Source of the DNA: Candidatus Accumulibacter appositus
GTDB lineage: Bacteria; Pseudomonadota; Gammaproteobacteria; Burkholderiales; Rhodocyclaceae
NCBI GenBank assembly: GCA_000585055.1
Contig: JEMX01000066.1
Coordinates: 1 to 64,000 of the forward strand
Direction of reading: 5' to 3'
Length of the DNA: 64,000 nt
The notes below the pieces were generated by a model, which ran no database searches, was not told where the DNA came from, and saw only the letters and a program-made list of their open reading frames with translations. This document shows, in pieces, positions 9,602 to 18,519 of the stretch; position 1 is the stretch's first letter; each line of letters opens with the position of its first letter. The position numbers were made by a program, and so were the translations under genes.

Positions 9602-10780
9602 ATGATCCCTCGCGCGCTCACGGAGACCCTCCAGCGTTTTGCCCAAAGCTTCCCGGTGGTGGCTATTACCGGGCCACGACAGTCAGGCAAGACAACGCTG
9701 GCCCGAACAGTTTTCGCGGACAAGGCCTACGTATCACTCGAAGACCCAATCGAGCGCGCTTTCGCCCTTGAGGACCCGCGCGGTTTTCTCGCCCGCTTCG
9801 AACAGGGCGCGGTGTTCGACGAGGCGCAGCGCTGGCCGGATCTTTTTTCCTACCTGCAAGGAATGGTCGATACGAAGCGAGCGCCGGGTCGCTTCGTACT
9901 CACCGGATCTCAGCAGTTCGGCCTTCTTGCCGGGGTCACCCAGTCACTGGCCGGGCGCGTTGGCCTCACACGGCTGTTGCCGCTCACATTTGCCGAGATG
10001 CCCGAGGTTTCGCGGCAACTTGGCATCGACGCGATGATGATGCAGGGCGGCTATCCATTTCTCCACACCCAGCCGATCATAGCGGCTGACTGGTTCTCCA
10101 GCTACATCGCCACCTACGTCGAACGCGATGTGCGCCAAGTGCTGAACATCCAGGACCTCGGCACTTTCCAGCGCTTCCTGCGCTTGTGTGCCGGCCGCAG
10201 CGGACAGTTGCTTAACCTGAGTGCGCTGGCAGGCGAAGCCGGAATTTCCCACAACACCGCACGTGCCTGGCTTTCCGTCCTCGAATCGAGTGACCTGGTG
10301 TTCCTGCTGCCGCCCTACCACCGCAATTTCGGCAAGCGGCTGGTCAAGACCCCCAAGCTGTATTTCCTGGACAGTGGGCTTGCCTGTTGGCTACTCGGCA
10401 TTCGCTCACCGGAAGTGCTTTCCCTGCATCCGAGTCGCGGCGCCTTGTTCGAAACCTGGGTCCTTGGTGAGTTCGTCAAGGGCCGCTTCAACCTTGGCCT
10501 GCCCACTGATTTGTATTTCTGGCGTGACAATAATGGGCTGGAGGCGGACTTAATATTTGAAGTCGGCGCTCACCTTCAACCTGTAGAGATCAAGTCCGGG
10601 CAAACGGTCACCCGCGACTACCTGCAGGCCGGCCAGGCATCAGCACGCTTTGCCCGCAGCGAAGCTCTCCGACCGTGGCTCATCTATGGCGGCAGCGAGT
10701 CGTACGAGCGGAGCGGGGTAAGCGTGATCGGGTGGCGCGACATCGCCTCCAGGCTTTCTTCATCCGCGGCGCCCCCCTGA
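9602..10780 (+). CDS. AAA_14/DUF4143-family ATP-binding protein
   Basis: The 392-residue protein has Walker A GPRQSGKTTL (residues 24-33) and a Walker B-like AVFDEAQRWPDL near residue 78. A GSQQF sensor-like motif lies near residue 103. The second half is DUF4143, with FWRDNNGLEADLI and VEIKSGQTV resembling the PD-(D/E)XK-like core seen in this family. These predicted P-loop ATPases are frequent, mobile and functionally uncharacterised. The ATG at 9602 is set by the near-leaderless promoter; longer frames upstream have no support. Its last base overlaps the ATG of a remnant of a thiamine-enzyme gene. A decayed copy lies at 24489, directly before the intact thiamine-enzyme gene. Confidence 0.9.
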   Translation: MIPRALTETLQRFAQSFPVVAITGPRQSGKTTLARTVFADKAYVSLEDPIERAFALEDPRGFLARFEQGAVFDEAQRWPDLFSYLQGMVDTKRAPGRFVLTGSQQFGLLAGVTQSLAGRVGLTRLLPLTFAEMPEVSRQLGIDAMMMQGGYPFLHTQPIIAADWFSSYIATYVERDVRQVLNIQDLGTFQRFLRLCAGRSGQLLNLSALAGEAGISHNTARAWLSVLESSDLVFLLPPYHRNFGKRLVKTPKLYFLDSGLACWLLGIRSPEVLSLHPSRGALFETWVLGEFVKGRFNLGLPTDLYFWRDNNGLEADLIFEVGAHLQPVEIKSGQTVTRDYLQAGQASARFARSEALRPWLIYGGSESYERSGVSVIGWRDIASRLSSSAAPP

Positions 10781-10893
10781 TGGTCACCGTCGCCACCCAC
10801 GTGGCTCAACACCTCGCCGCAGGCGGCCACCGCCACGTCTTCCTCCTCAGCCTCTCAACCCCGCACACGGGCCAGGCGTTCGCGAAGCAATAG
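10780..10893 (+). pseudogene. 5' remnant of the thiamine-diphosphate enzyme gene
   Basis: The 37-codon frame starts MVTVATHVAQHLAAGGHRHV, which matches MITVATHLAQRLAANGHRHV, the first residues of the enzyme encoded at 24929. Homology ends about codon 25, before the thiamine-binding domain is complete, and an unrelated tail runs to TAG at 10891-10893. It is fused at the same junction (end of the AAA_14 gene) as the intact enzyme gene is at 24.9 kb, proving that the two-gene block was duplicated. Confidence 0.85.
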
Positions 10894-10896
10894 GGC

Positions 10897-11484
10897 TTGT
10901 GTCACCTTGGTCTACGCGGCCGTTGCCCCACATGGGCAGCAGAGTATCTGGAAGGCCTGCAACGGGTAATGGCGGCGATATTCCGAATGGAGCACACTCA
11001 CGACACGGATGACGCGAAACGGGCGATCCGCTATCTTGGCCAGGCCGTCGCCCAATCGCCATTCAAGCAAACGATAGACCGCGCGGTGATGCAGTGGATG
11101 CAGTACCGTCTCAGTCGCAAGATGCCCGGACTACCGCTGCCGGAACTGGATGACATGCTGAAAGGAACCGAAATGCTGGAAACGAATATTGATCAATGGA
11201 AAGCCAAAGCGGTGGCGGAAGGCATGCTGCTGGGCGAGCAAAAAGGCCTGCAGATCGGCAAGCTCGAAGGCAAGCTCGAAGGCAAGCTCGAAGGCAAGCT
11301 CGAAGGCAAAATAGAAGGCGAGGCGCACGCCCTGCAACACCTGCTTTCCCGGCGCTTTGGCGCGATCCCGATGGACATTGTCGAGCGGATAGCCGCGGCC
11401 GACCTTGAACAGATCGAAGCCTGGTTCGATACCGCCATTACCGCGCCGGACATTGCCTCCGTGTTCACCCCGACACGGAACTGA
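10897..11484 (+). CDS. Truncated Rpn-family/DUF4351 protein (N-terminal nuclease missing)
   Basis: About 195 codons from a TTG resemble the C-terminal half of Rpn-type (PD-(D/E)XK transposase-like) proteins. They show a helical linker region, a run of LEGK repeats at about residues 121-140 and the terminal LLSRRFGAIP-...-VERIAAADLEQIEAWFDTAI motif. The nuclease half that would carry the catalytic residues is absent; the first 15-20 residues read from unrelated sequence. It is probably a remnant rather than an active recombinase. Its last 55 residues and downstream flank are duplicated at 9119-9372. Confidence 0.65.
   Translation: MCHLGLRGRCPTWAAEYLEGLQRVMAAIFRMEHTHDTDDAKRAIRYLGQAVAQSPFKQTIDRAVMQWMQYRLSRKMPGLPLPELDDMLKGTEMLETNIDQWKAKAVAEGMLLGEQKGLQIGKLEGKLEGKLEGKLEGKIEGEAHALQHLLSRRFGAIPMDIVERIAAADLEQIEAWFDTAITAPDIASVFTPTRN
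11257..11316 (+). repeat. 12-bp tandem repeat encoding GKLE units
   Basis: Four exact copies of GGCAAGCTCGAA (11257-11304) are followed by a diverged fifth (GGCAAAATAGAA, 11305-11316). They encode GKLE repeats, a highly charged helix typical of the linker in Rpn/DUF4351 proteins. Units of 12 bases can expand or contract without frameshift. Confidence 0.9.
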
Positions 11485-11633
11485 CCAGCCTCTGAGCCTA
11501 TCCTCCGCACGCGGACACCGCGGCAGACCATATGGCCAGAAGAGTTGCCACCATGATTGTCGACCTTGACCACACCCTGCCCAATAGCCTGCGCCTCTGC
11601 CCGCCTAGCCCTGAACCCAAACCCGCCGATACC
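11485..11633 (+). other. Duplicated downstream flank of the Rpn-like gene
   Basis: The first 75 bases match 9287-9372 (GCCTCTG, then CAGACC-TATGGCCAGAAGAGTT and CCATGATT). This is followed by a short stretch (GCCCGCC-TACCATGACCAAG) similar to the leader of the SNF2 helicase gene just before 6486. No gene is supported. Confidence 0.5.
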
Positions 11634-11981
11634 ATGACCAAGACCAAGACCTCTGGACCAAGCACCGCCTGCGGCAGCTTCGCCGCACGACCCACGCAGC
11701 AGGGGGCGGAAGCTTCCCGGAAAAAACTCCCACCTCGCCTTGCCAATGCCGAGAACCTGAACCGACTCGCGTCAATACCCATGACTAAAACGACCGGCAC
11801 AGCCTCCGCAAGAACAATCCGAGAGACCGCCCGTAGGCCCAACGCACGACGCCTCTCGCCCCTGCGAAGACCAGCCAAACTGCCGGTCGACGCCTGGCAA
11901 CGGGCGGTGCGCCGACCATTTGGCAGCAAGCACGCCGTCGCTTCTCCTGCTGCTCTTCCGAAACGCGAAAAGGGCGCATGA
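11634..11981 (+). pseudogene. Remnants of the SNF2 helicase N-terminus
   Basis: Two starts resembling the helicase MTKTSG start occur in one frame, at 11634 (MTKTKTSG) and 11781 (MTKTTGTASA). The second is followed by [20 protein letters not shown], which aligns with PRLSRQRKPADLPTDAWQRG at helicase residues 23-42. The match ends before the SWIM finger; the frame then runs four bases into rfbF. It is a 5' fragment of the 6486 gene deposited exactly at the left edge of the glycan locus. Confidence 0.8.
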
Positions 11982-12748
11982 AAGCCGTCATCCTTGCCGG
12001 CGGTACGGGCACGCGCCTAGTGGAAGAAACCATCGTGCGGCCGAAACCGATGCTTGAAATCGGCGGCAAGCCGATCCTCTGGCATATCATGAAAATCTAT
12101 GCCGGCCACGGCATCAACGACTTCGTGATCTGCCTGGGGTATAAGGGCTACATGATCAAGGAGTACTTCGCCAACTACTTCCTGCATACCTCGGACGTGA
12201 CCTTCGACATGGCGAGCAACCAGATGCAAGTACACGAGCGTCACGCCGAGCCCTGGCGGGTAACGCTGATCGACACCGGCGACGCGACACAAACCGGTGG
12301 GCGGCTGCGCCGCGTGCGTGCGCATCTCGACAAGGACGAAGCATTCTGTTTCACCTACGGCGATGGCGTCGGGAACATCGACGTCAGTGCAGCGATCGCC
12401 TTCCATCGCCAGCGCCAGGTGAGCGCCACGGTCACCGCGGTCACCCCGCCTGGGCGTTTTGGTGCCCTTGAGCTGGCGGAGGAGCGTGTCGTCGCCTTTT
12501 GCGAGAAGCCGCGCGGCGACGGCGGCTGGATCAACGGCGGCTTCTTCGTTCTCAACCCCAGCGTACTCGACCTGATCGACGGCGATGCCTGCATTTGGGA
12601 AGCGGGGCCGGTCGAACGCTTGGCCCAGACCGGCCAACTTGCCGCGTGGCGACACGACGGCTTCTGGCAGGGCATGGACACCTTGCGCGACAAGAACCAC
12701 CTCGAAAACCTCTGGGCTTCCGGCACGGCCCCTTGGAAAAACTGGTGA
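11978..12748 (+). CDS. rfbF: Glucose-1-phosphate cytidylyltransferase
   Basis: This 256-residue nucleotidyltransferase forms CDP-glucose from CTP and glucose-1-phosphate, the entry step to CDP-3,6-dideoxyhexoses. The N-terminus carries the family signature LAGGTGTRL followed by [16 protein letters not shown]. The internal TYGDGVGN (metal and nucleotide site) and [15 protein letters not shown] motifs are intact. Length equals the DdhA/RfbF family. Its stop overlaps the GTG start of rfbG, and rfbH follows with another overlap, giving a tight three-gene operon. The upstream 340 bases are helicase debris, so the promoter is not obvious. Confidence 0.96.
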   Translation: MKAVILAGGTGTRLVEETIVRPKPMLEIGGKPILWHIMKIYAGHGINDFVICLGYKGYMIKEYFANYFLHTSDVTFDMASNQMQVHERHAEPWRVTLIDTGDATQTGGRLRRVRAHLDKDEAFCFTYGDGVGNIDVSAAIAFHRQRQVSATVTAVTPPGRFGALELAEERVVAFCEKPRGDGGWINGGFFVLNPSVLDLIDGDACIWEAGPVERLAQTGQLAAWRHDGFWQGMDTLRDKNHLENLWASGTAPWKNW

Positions 12749-13836
12749 TTCAGCCCGCATTTTGGAAAGGCAGGCGCGTCCTGATCACCGGACATACCGG
12801 CTTCAAGGGTGGCTGGCTTTCCCTGTGGCTACAGACAATGGGTGCCGAAGTCACTGGCTATGCGCTACCGCCGGCAACTCAGCCGAACCTGTTCGAGATC
12901 GCTCGCGTCGGCCAGAAGATGAAGTCGATTCTCGCCGACATCAGGGACCCGGACCAGCTGCGCGCAGCCTTTTTCAAGCACCAGCCGGAAATCGTCGTCC
13001 ATCTCGCGGCGCAGGCCGAGATACTGCCCGCGTACTCCCGCCCCGTTGAGACGTACAGCACCAATGTGATGGGCACTGTCAATGTTCTCGAGACCGTGCG
13101 CCAGAGCAATGGCGTGCGTGCCGTCGTCGTCGTCACCAGTGACAAGTGCTATGAGAACCGGGAGTCGGGACAGGCCTACCACGAGAGAGATCCACTCGGC
13201 GGCGCCGATCCCTACAGCAGCAGCAAGGGCTGTGCCGAACTGGTCGCCGCCGCCTATCGTTCCTCGTTCTTCAACCCCGTCGATCACGCCAAGCACGGCA
13301 CGGCGATCGCCACCGCCCGAGCCGGCAACGCCATCGGTGGTGGTGACTGGTCGGCGAACCGTTTGATTCCCGATGCCATTCGCGCTTTTGTCGACAAGCA
13401 GCCACTGCAGGTACGCCATCCCGCGGCGATTCGCCCGTGGCAGCACGTTCTCGAACCTCTGGCCGGTTACCTGATGCTCGCCGAGCAACTGGTCCAACAG
13501 GGTGCAAGCTTCGCTGAGGCATGGAACTTCGGCCCGGCCGACGACAATGCGCCCAGTGTCGAACAGCTACTCGATGCGCTGGTTAGCCTCTGGGGCGACG
13601 GCACTACCTGGGAGCGCGACCACCACCCGCATCCGCATGAAGCGCGGCAGCTTCGACTCGATGCTTGGAAAGCGATCTCAATGCTGCGCTGGCAGCCGCG
13701 CTGGTCACTCGGTTCCGCCCTGCGGATGACCGTAGCCTGGCACCGCGCGCATTTGCGCGGCGAAGATATGGCCGCCGTTTCCAGACAACAGATCGACAGC
13801 TACTGCCGAGCCACTTCCCGCGCAGGTATGGCATGA
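12745..13836 (+). CDS. rfbG: CDP-glucose 4,6-dehydratase
   Basis: The 363-residue short-chain dehydrogenase/reductase converts CDP-glucose to CDP-4-keto-6-deoxyglucose. It shows the NAD-binding glycine motif GHTGFKGGW near residue 16, HLAAQA, a TSDKCY strand and the catalytic YSSSK. The start is GTG at 12745, overlapping the rfbF stop by four bases; this gives the usual family start (I/N)[18 protein letters not shown] longer frame upstream is just rfbF read out of phase. The rfbF-rfbG-rfbH order is the standard ddhABC arrangement. Confidence 0.95.
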   Translation: MIQPAFWKGRRVLITGHTGFKGGWLSLWLQTMGAEVTGYALPPATQPNLFEIARVGQKMKSILADIRDPDQLRAAFFKHQPEIVVHLAAQAEILPAYSRPVETYSTNVMGTVNVLETVRQSNGVRAVVVVTSDKCYENRESGQAYHERDPLGGADPYSSSKGCAELVAAAYRSSFFNPVDHAKHGTAIATARAGNAIGGGDWSANRLIPDAIRAFVDKQPLQVRHPAAIRPWQHVLEPLAGYLMLAEQLVQQGASFAEAWNFGPADDNAPSVEQLLDALVSLWGDGTTWERDHHPHPHEARQLRLDAWKAISMLRWQPRWSLGSALRMTVAWHRAHLRGEDMAAVSRQQIDSYCRATSRAGMA

Positions 13837-15146
13837 ACGCTGACCCATTGAGAGAACAGATCCTCGATCTCGTCGAGCGTCACGCCCGCGAGACGCGGCC
13901 CACCAGCGCCTTCCGGGCGGGTGCCAGCGCCGTACCGGTAGCCGGCAAGGTGATTGGCGCCGGCGAGCTTCGCAACATGGTCGACGCCGTGCTTGACGGC
14001 TGGCTGACCACCGGCCGCTTCAACACCGGGTTCGAGCAGCGCCTAGGCCGCTTCCTCAAGGTCGAGCACGTGCTGACCACCAACTCGGGCTCCTCGGCGA
14101 ACCTGCTGGCATTCAGTGCGCTCTGCTCACCGAGTCTCGGCGAGCGCGCCATAAAGGCCGGTGACGAAGTGATCACGGTTGCCGCCGGCTTTCCGACCAC
14201 CATCAATCCAATCCTCCAGAATGGCTGTGTGCCGGTTTTCGTCGACGTCACCCTGCCGACCTACAACATCGACGTGGCCCAGATCGAGAAAGCGATCTCC
14301 AGCCGCACGCGAGCGATCATGCTCGCCCACACGCTGGGCAACCCCTTTGATCTGCGCGAGGTCTGCCGGATCGCCAAGAAGCACGACCTGTGGCTGATCG
14401 AAGACTGCTGCGACGCGCTCGGCTCGACCTATGAGGGCCGCTCCGTCGGCACTTTCGGGGATGTCGGCACACTCAGCTTTTACCCCGCCCACCACATCAC
14501 CATGGGCGAAGGCGGTGCAGTCTTCACGCATAATGCGCAGCTGAAGCGCATTATGGAATCGCTGCGCGACTGGGGTCGAGACTGCTATTGCGCGACCGGC
14601 TGCGACAACACCTGCGGCAAGCGCTTCGCGCAACAGCATGGCGACCTGCCCTTCGGTTACGACCACAAGTACACCTACTCGCAATTGGGCTACAACCTCA
14701 AGATCACCGACATTCAGGCCGCCTGCGCACTGGCACAACTCGACCGGCTGCCCGATTTCATCGCCGCGCGGAAGAGGAACTTCGCCTGGCTGACGCAGCG
14801 CTTGGCGCCCCTTGCCGAGTTCCTGGTACTGCCCGAAGCGACCCCCGGCAGCGGCCCGTCGTGGTTCGGGTTTCCGCTGACGCTAAATACGGCAGCCGGC
14901 TGTGACCGCGTCGACCTGCTCCGATATCTTGACGAACAGCGCATCGGCACACGCCTGCTCTTCGCCGGCAACGTGACGCGCCAGCCCTACATGCGCGGAC
15001 GCAATTTCCGCGTTGCCGGCGCGCTGAGCAATACCGATCGGGTGATGAACGACACCTTCTGGATCGGACTGTGGTCGGGGCTGAGTGAGGAAATGCTCGA
15101 TTTTGTCGCCGACAGGCTCGGTGAATTCCTGGGAATTGGACTGTGA
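13833..15146 (+). CDS. rfbH: CDP-4-keto-6-deoxy-D-glucose-3-dehydrase (E1)
   Basis: The 437-residue enzyme has a PMP-dependent aminotransferase fold in which the usual catalytic lysine is replaced by histidine ([13 protein letters not shown], near residue 220). The cysteine cluster [16 protein letters not shown] near residue 250 matches the [2Fe-2S] binding region of E1 enzymes. It removes the C3 hydroxyl of CDP-4-keto-6-deoxyglucose together with an E3 flavin/iron-sulfur reductase. No E3 gene (ddhD/ascD type) is in the window, so electrons must come from elsewhere. The ATG at 13833 overlaps rfbG by four bases. Confidence 0.95.
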   Translation: MNADPLREQILDLVERHARETRPTSAFRAGASAVPVAGKVIGAGELRNMVDAVLDGWLTTGRFNTGFEQRLGRFLKVEHVLTTNSGSSANLLAFSALCSPSLGERAIKAGDEVITVAAGFPTTINPILQNGCVPVFVDVTLPTYNIDVAQIEKAISSRTRAIMLAHTLGNPFDLREVCRIAKKHDLWLIEDCCDALGSTYEGRSVGTFGDVGTLSFYPAHHITMGEGGAVFTHNAQLKRIMESLRDWGRDCYCATGCDNTCGKRFAQQHGDLPFGYDHKYTYSQLGYNLKITDIQAACALAQLDRLPDFIAARKRNFAWLTQRLAPLAEFLVLPEATPGSGPSWFGFPLTLNTAAGCDRVDLLRYLDEQRIGTRLLFAGNVTRQPYMRGRNFRVAGALSNTDRVMNDTFWIGLWSGLSEEMLDFVADRLGEFLGIGL

Positions 15147-15208
15147 AACAGCAGATCGCGGCCGGAAGCCCTTCTGCGACGCAGGTATAGGCGCTGAAGC
15201 CGCATCGC

Positions 15209-16267
15209 ATGCGACCTCTTGAAAAGCCAGTTGCAGGCGTCCCCGCGAGCGATCTGGAGCGAATCCTGGAACTCTGCGAGCCAATCTGGGCGCGGCTGCG
15301 CGGCCGTCGTTTGCTGATCACCGGTGGAACCGGCTTCTTCGGAACATGGCTTCTTGAAACCATCGCTGCGGCCAACGCCGCGCTCGACCTCGGTTTGAAA
15401 GCAAGCATAGTCAGCCGCGATCCGTCGGCCTACCGCGCACGTTTCGTACACCTTGGGCACGACCCGGCGTTCACCTGGATCGCCGGATCGGCCGCGGACT
15501 TCCCTTGTCCGAACATGGATCACGACTTTCTGCTTCACCTCGCGACGGTGACCAGTGCAAGGACGGGGCAAACGGATTCGAGGCTGATGCTCAGCGCCAA
15601 GCTCGAAGGCATACGACACGTCATTGACGTGGCGAGAAGATCGGGAATCCGACGGGCGCTGGTGACCAGTTCGGGCGCCATTTATGGCCCGCAACCCCCG
15701 CAACTCGCAACGATTCCGGAGACCTACGCCGGGGCCCCCGATCCGACGAAACCGGAATCGGCCTACGGGACCGGCAAACGAATGGTCGAACAATTCTGCG
15801 CGGTCAACGACGATATCGATATCGTCATTGCGCGTTGCTTCGCCTTCCTGGGCCCGCACTTGCCGCTTGATGGCCGCTTTGCCGCCGGCAATTTCATCCG
15901 TGATGCGCTTGCCGGCGAGCCAATCACCATTCACGGAGACGGCACGGGGATACGCAGCTATCTCTATGTGGGCGACCTGATCGTCTGGCTCTTGAACCTG
16001 TTGATCAGCGTCCCCGGCCGGACGGCCTATAACGTCGGCTCAGACGAGCCCATAAGCATCTACGATCTGGCGCAGCGGGTCAGCGCTCTGACCGGACAAA
16101 CCGAAATCCGAATCCTCAAGGCACCTGGCCGCGCACCTCTCGAAAGCTACGTACCGTGTATTGATCGGGTGCGCAAGCTGACCGGTCTGAATGTGTTCAC
16201 CAGCCTTGATAGATCGCTCGAAAAAACGCTCGACTGGTACTCGGAAACCACGAGCTCGGTGCGATGA
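15209..16267 (+). CDS. NAD-dependent epimerase/reductase (SDR) for the CDP-dideoxy sugar
   Basis: The 352-residue extended SDR has a glycine motif ITGGTGFFGTW near residue 35, a TSSGAIYGP strand and the catalytic YGTGK motif. It follows rfbH after 62 bases and probably acts on the 3,6-dideoxy-4-ketohexose product. Candidates are a 4-ketoreductase (RfbJ/RfbS-like) or, given the thiamine-dependent enzyme at 24.9 kb, a reductase of the branched side chain in the manner of YerF. Sequence alone does not separate these. The start ATG at 15209 lacks a strong ribosome site, but no better in-frame choice preserves the N-terminal helix. Confidence 0.85.
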   Translation: MRPLEKPVAGVPASDLERILELCEPIWARLRGRRLLITGGTGFFGTWLLETIAAANAALDLGLKASIVSRDPSAYRARFVHLGHDPAFTWIAGSAADFPCPNMDHDFLLHLATVTSARTGQTDSRLMLSAKLEGIRHVIDVARRSGIRRALVTSSGAIYGPQPPQLATIPETYAGAPDPTKPESAYGTGKRMVEQFCAVNDDIDIVIARCFAFLGPHLPLDGRFAAGNFIRDALAGEPITIHGDGTGIRSYLYVGDLIVWLLNLLISVPGRTAYNVGSDEPISIYDLAQRVSALTGQTEIRILKAPGRAPLESYVPCIDRVRKLTGLNVFTSLDRSLEKTLDWYSETTSSVR

Positions 16268-16438
16268 AAACACCGCACGGGGCATCGGAATGTCCACTCA
16301 AGGTAGAATCCAGGCGCAGCCACCCTTCCTGCATCCTCGCGACGTTGCGGAATGGGTGCTGGCCGGATATCCGCAAGACGCTCTTCCCGCTCAAGCGATC
16401 TGGGGTCCTCCGGCGTAGTCAGGAGTGAACAACGAACC

Positions 16439-17296
16439 ATGGCCATAGAGAAGATCATTTACACACCGGAAGGGCAGTTCGTTGCGGGGCAGCGAGGCTA
16501 TTTCCTCAAGCTACGCGCGATGGTCAGCGAAGCCATCGGCGCTCGGGAACTGATCTGGCGCTTGTTTCTCCGCGATTTTCGCGGGCGGTATCGTCAATCG
16601 GTTCTCGGCATCGCTTGGGCCGTCCTGCTCCCGTTTGCCACGGTTGGAGTATTCGTGGCCATGAATCGATCCGGGGTCTTGACGATTGGCGACGTCGGCG
16701 TCCCGTATCCGGCTTACGCACTAACCGGACTGACCTACTGGTCCTTGTTCTCGACCGGACTGACGGCCTGTTCGAGCTCGCTGATCAACGCCGGGAGCAT
16801 GCTGACCAAGATCAATTTCCCCAAGTCCGCCCTGGTGTTCTCGGCCGGCGCGCAAGGGATTGTCGAGTTCTTGATCCGCGCAGCGCTGACCGCCGGCGTA
16901 TTGGCGTGGTACGGAATCGCACCGGACTGGCGTGGCATTGCCCTCGGCCTCTTGTGCGTTATCCCGCTTTGCCTGCTGATGTTCGGCCTTGGCTTCATCG
17001 TCGCGATCGTCGGCGGAATCTTCAGGGATGTGGTCAACGCGATCAACGCAGTGCTGGCGGGACTGTTGGTTCTGACCCCTATCCTCTACCCCGTCCGTCC
17101 GGATTCGCCAGTCGCGATAATGAACGCCTTCAACCCGATCAACCATCTGATTAACTTTCCAAGAGACCTGATTCTCTACGGAGCGAGCGCCACGCATAGC
17201 AGCTTCTGGATCACGGCCTTCCTCTCCGCACTACTTCTGGTAACCACTTGGCGCCTGTTCTTCGTCGCCCAGGCCAGAGTCCTTGAGAGAGTCTGA
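16439..17296 (+). CDS. wzm: Polysaccharide ABC exporter, membrane component Wzm
   Basis: The 285-residue ABC-2 permease has about six membrane segments, beginning after the amphipathic ELIWRLFLRDFRGRYRQSVLG motif that is diagnostic of Wzm/KpsM-type transporters. With Wzt it exports lipid-linked polysaccharide across the inner membrane. The ATG at 16439 has an AGGAG ribosome site about 12 bases upstream. It overlaps wzt by one base (TGATG). This marks the surface glycan as ABC-transporter-dependent rather than Wzx/Wzy-dependent. Confidence 0.95.
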   Translation: MAIEKIIYTPEGQFVAGQRGYFLKLRAMVSEAIGARELIWRLFLRDFRGRYRQSVLGIAWAVLLPFATVGVFVAMNRSGVLTIGDVGVPYPAYALTGLTYWSLFSTGLTACSSSLINAGSMLTKINFPKSALVFSAGAQGIVEFLIRAALTAGVLAWYGIAPDWRGIALGLLCVIPLCLLMFGLGFIVAIVGGIFRDVVNAINAVLAGLLVLTPILYPVRPDSPVAIMNAFNPINHLINFPRDLILYGASATHSSFWITAFLSALLLVTTWRLFFVAQARVLERV

Positions 17297-18519
17297 TGGC
17301 GGAAGAATCGCTCATCAGAGTAGACGGAGTCAGCAAGAAATTCTGCAAGTCACTCAAACACAACATGCTCTACGGCGCGCACGACCTCGCGCGGAATTTT
17401 CTCGGGCTGCCGCGAGGTCCAGCGGAACTCAGGGAGAGCGAGTTCTGGTCGCTGGATGACATCAGCTTCGAACTCAAGCGCGGCGAATGCCTGGGTCTCA
17501 TCGGCCCGAACGGCGCTGGAAAATCGACACTACTGAAGATCCTCAACGGTATCATTGCGCCCGATCGTGGACGGGTCGAGACATCGCGCCGAGTCGGTGC
17601 GCTGATCGAAGTGGGCGCAGGCTTCCATCCGATGCTCACCGGACGAGAGAATATCTTCGTCAATAGCGCCATCCTTGGCTTTTCAAAACAGGAAACCACC
17701 AGAAAATTCGATGAAATCATCGATTTTGCCGATATCGGCGACTTCATCGACTCGCCGGTAAAGCACTATAGTTCAGGCATGCACGTCCGCCTCGGCTTCG
17801 CCATCGCCGCACAAATGCAACCGGACGTGCTACTCATTGACGAGATCCTGGCGGTCGGAGACGCAGGATTCCGGAGCAAGTGCTACAACTGCATCGGGCG
17901 CCTGGCCGAACGCAGCGCGGTCGTTTTCGTATCCCACGCCATGCCAGCCGTGAGCCGCCTCTCAACGCGTACGATGGTCCTCGACCACGGAAAAACATCT
18001 TTCCATGGCCACCCTGCCGAAGCCATCGCACACTACCATCGCCTGTTCGATAATCAAATGAGACCCACGCGGCAAGGCCTTGGCAGCGCATGCATCCACT
18101 CGCTACAGGTACTCGACGCGGCGGGTTGTCCCGTGCGATCGATCGTACAGGGGCAAGGACTCACCGTCCGGTTTGGCGTACGGACCGATGTCGCAATCAC
18201 CAACACCTGCCTTGATCTTGTATTCGTCAGCATCGCCGATGAAGTCGTAGCCGAATGCAATAACCTCGTCGCAGGGAAGACCATCAATCTGCAGGCTGGC
18301 AGTGACATCCATGTCTATGTACACATCGACTCGTTCTCTCTCAACGCCGGGATCTACCGGATTTCGGCGCTTGTACTCTCGGCTGACATGATCATGCACT
18401 ACGATTGGCAGAAGGACATCGCCTCCATCGAAGTTCGTGCAGACCGGGTCGGGGTCGCCGGGCAGCAGTACCGGGCGCGATGGACACTGACCGACAGCCC
18501 CCAGGAGACCAGCAAGTGA
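17296..18519 (+). CDS. wzt: Polysaccharide ABC exporter ATPase Wzt with C-terminal glycan-binding domain
   Basis: The 407 residues contain an ABC ATPase (about 1-235) with Walker A GPNGAGKST near residue 70, signature YSSGMHVRLGFA and Walker B VLLIDEILAVGD. A C-terminal beta-rich Wzt domain (about 255-400) follows. In characterised systems that domain recognises a chain-terminating modification on the polymer before export. The methyltransferase gene that overlaps its stop codon by four bases is a natural source of such a cap. Confidence 0.95.
   Translation: MAEESLIRVDGVSKKFCKSLKHNMLYGAHDLARNFLGLPRGPAELRESEFWSLDDISFELKRGECLGLIGPNGAGKSTLLKILNGIIAPDRGRVETSRRVGALIEVGAGFHPMLTGRENIFVNSAILGFSKQETTRKFDEIIDFADIGDFIDSPVKHYSSGMHVRLGFAIAAQMQPDVLLIDEILAVGDAGFRSKCYNCIGRLAERSAVVFVSHAMPAVSRLSTRTMVLDHGKTSFHGHPAEAIAHYHRLFDNQMRPTRQGLGSACIHSLQVLDAAGCPVRSIVQGQGLTVRFGVRTDVAITNTCLDLVFVSIADEVVAECNNLVAGKTINLQAGSDIHVYVHIDSFSLNAGIYRISALVLSADMIMHYDWQKDIASIEVRADRVGVAGQQYRARWTLTDSPQETSK

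Noticed and set aside
11257..11316. Short regular repeats as a CRISPR array
   Set aside because: The units are contiguous 12-mers without spacers, inside a coding frame.
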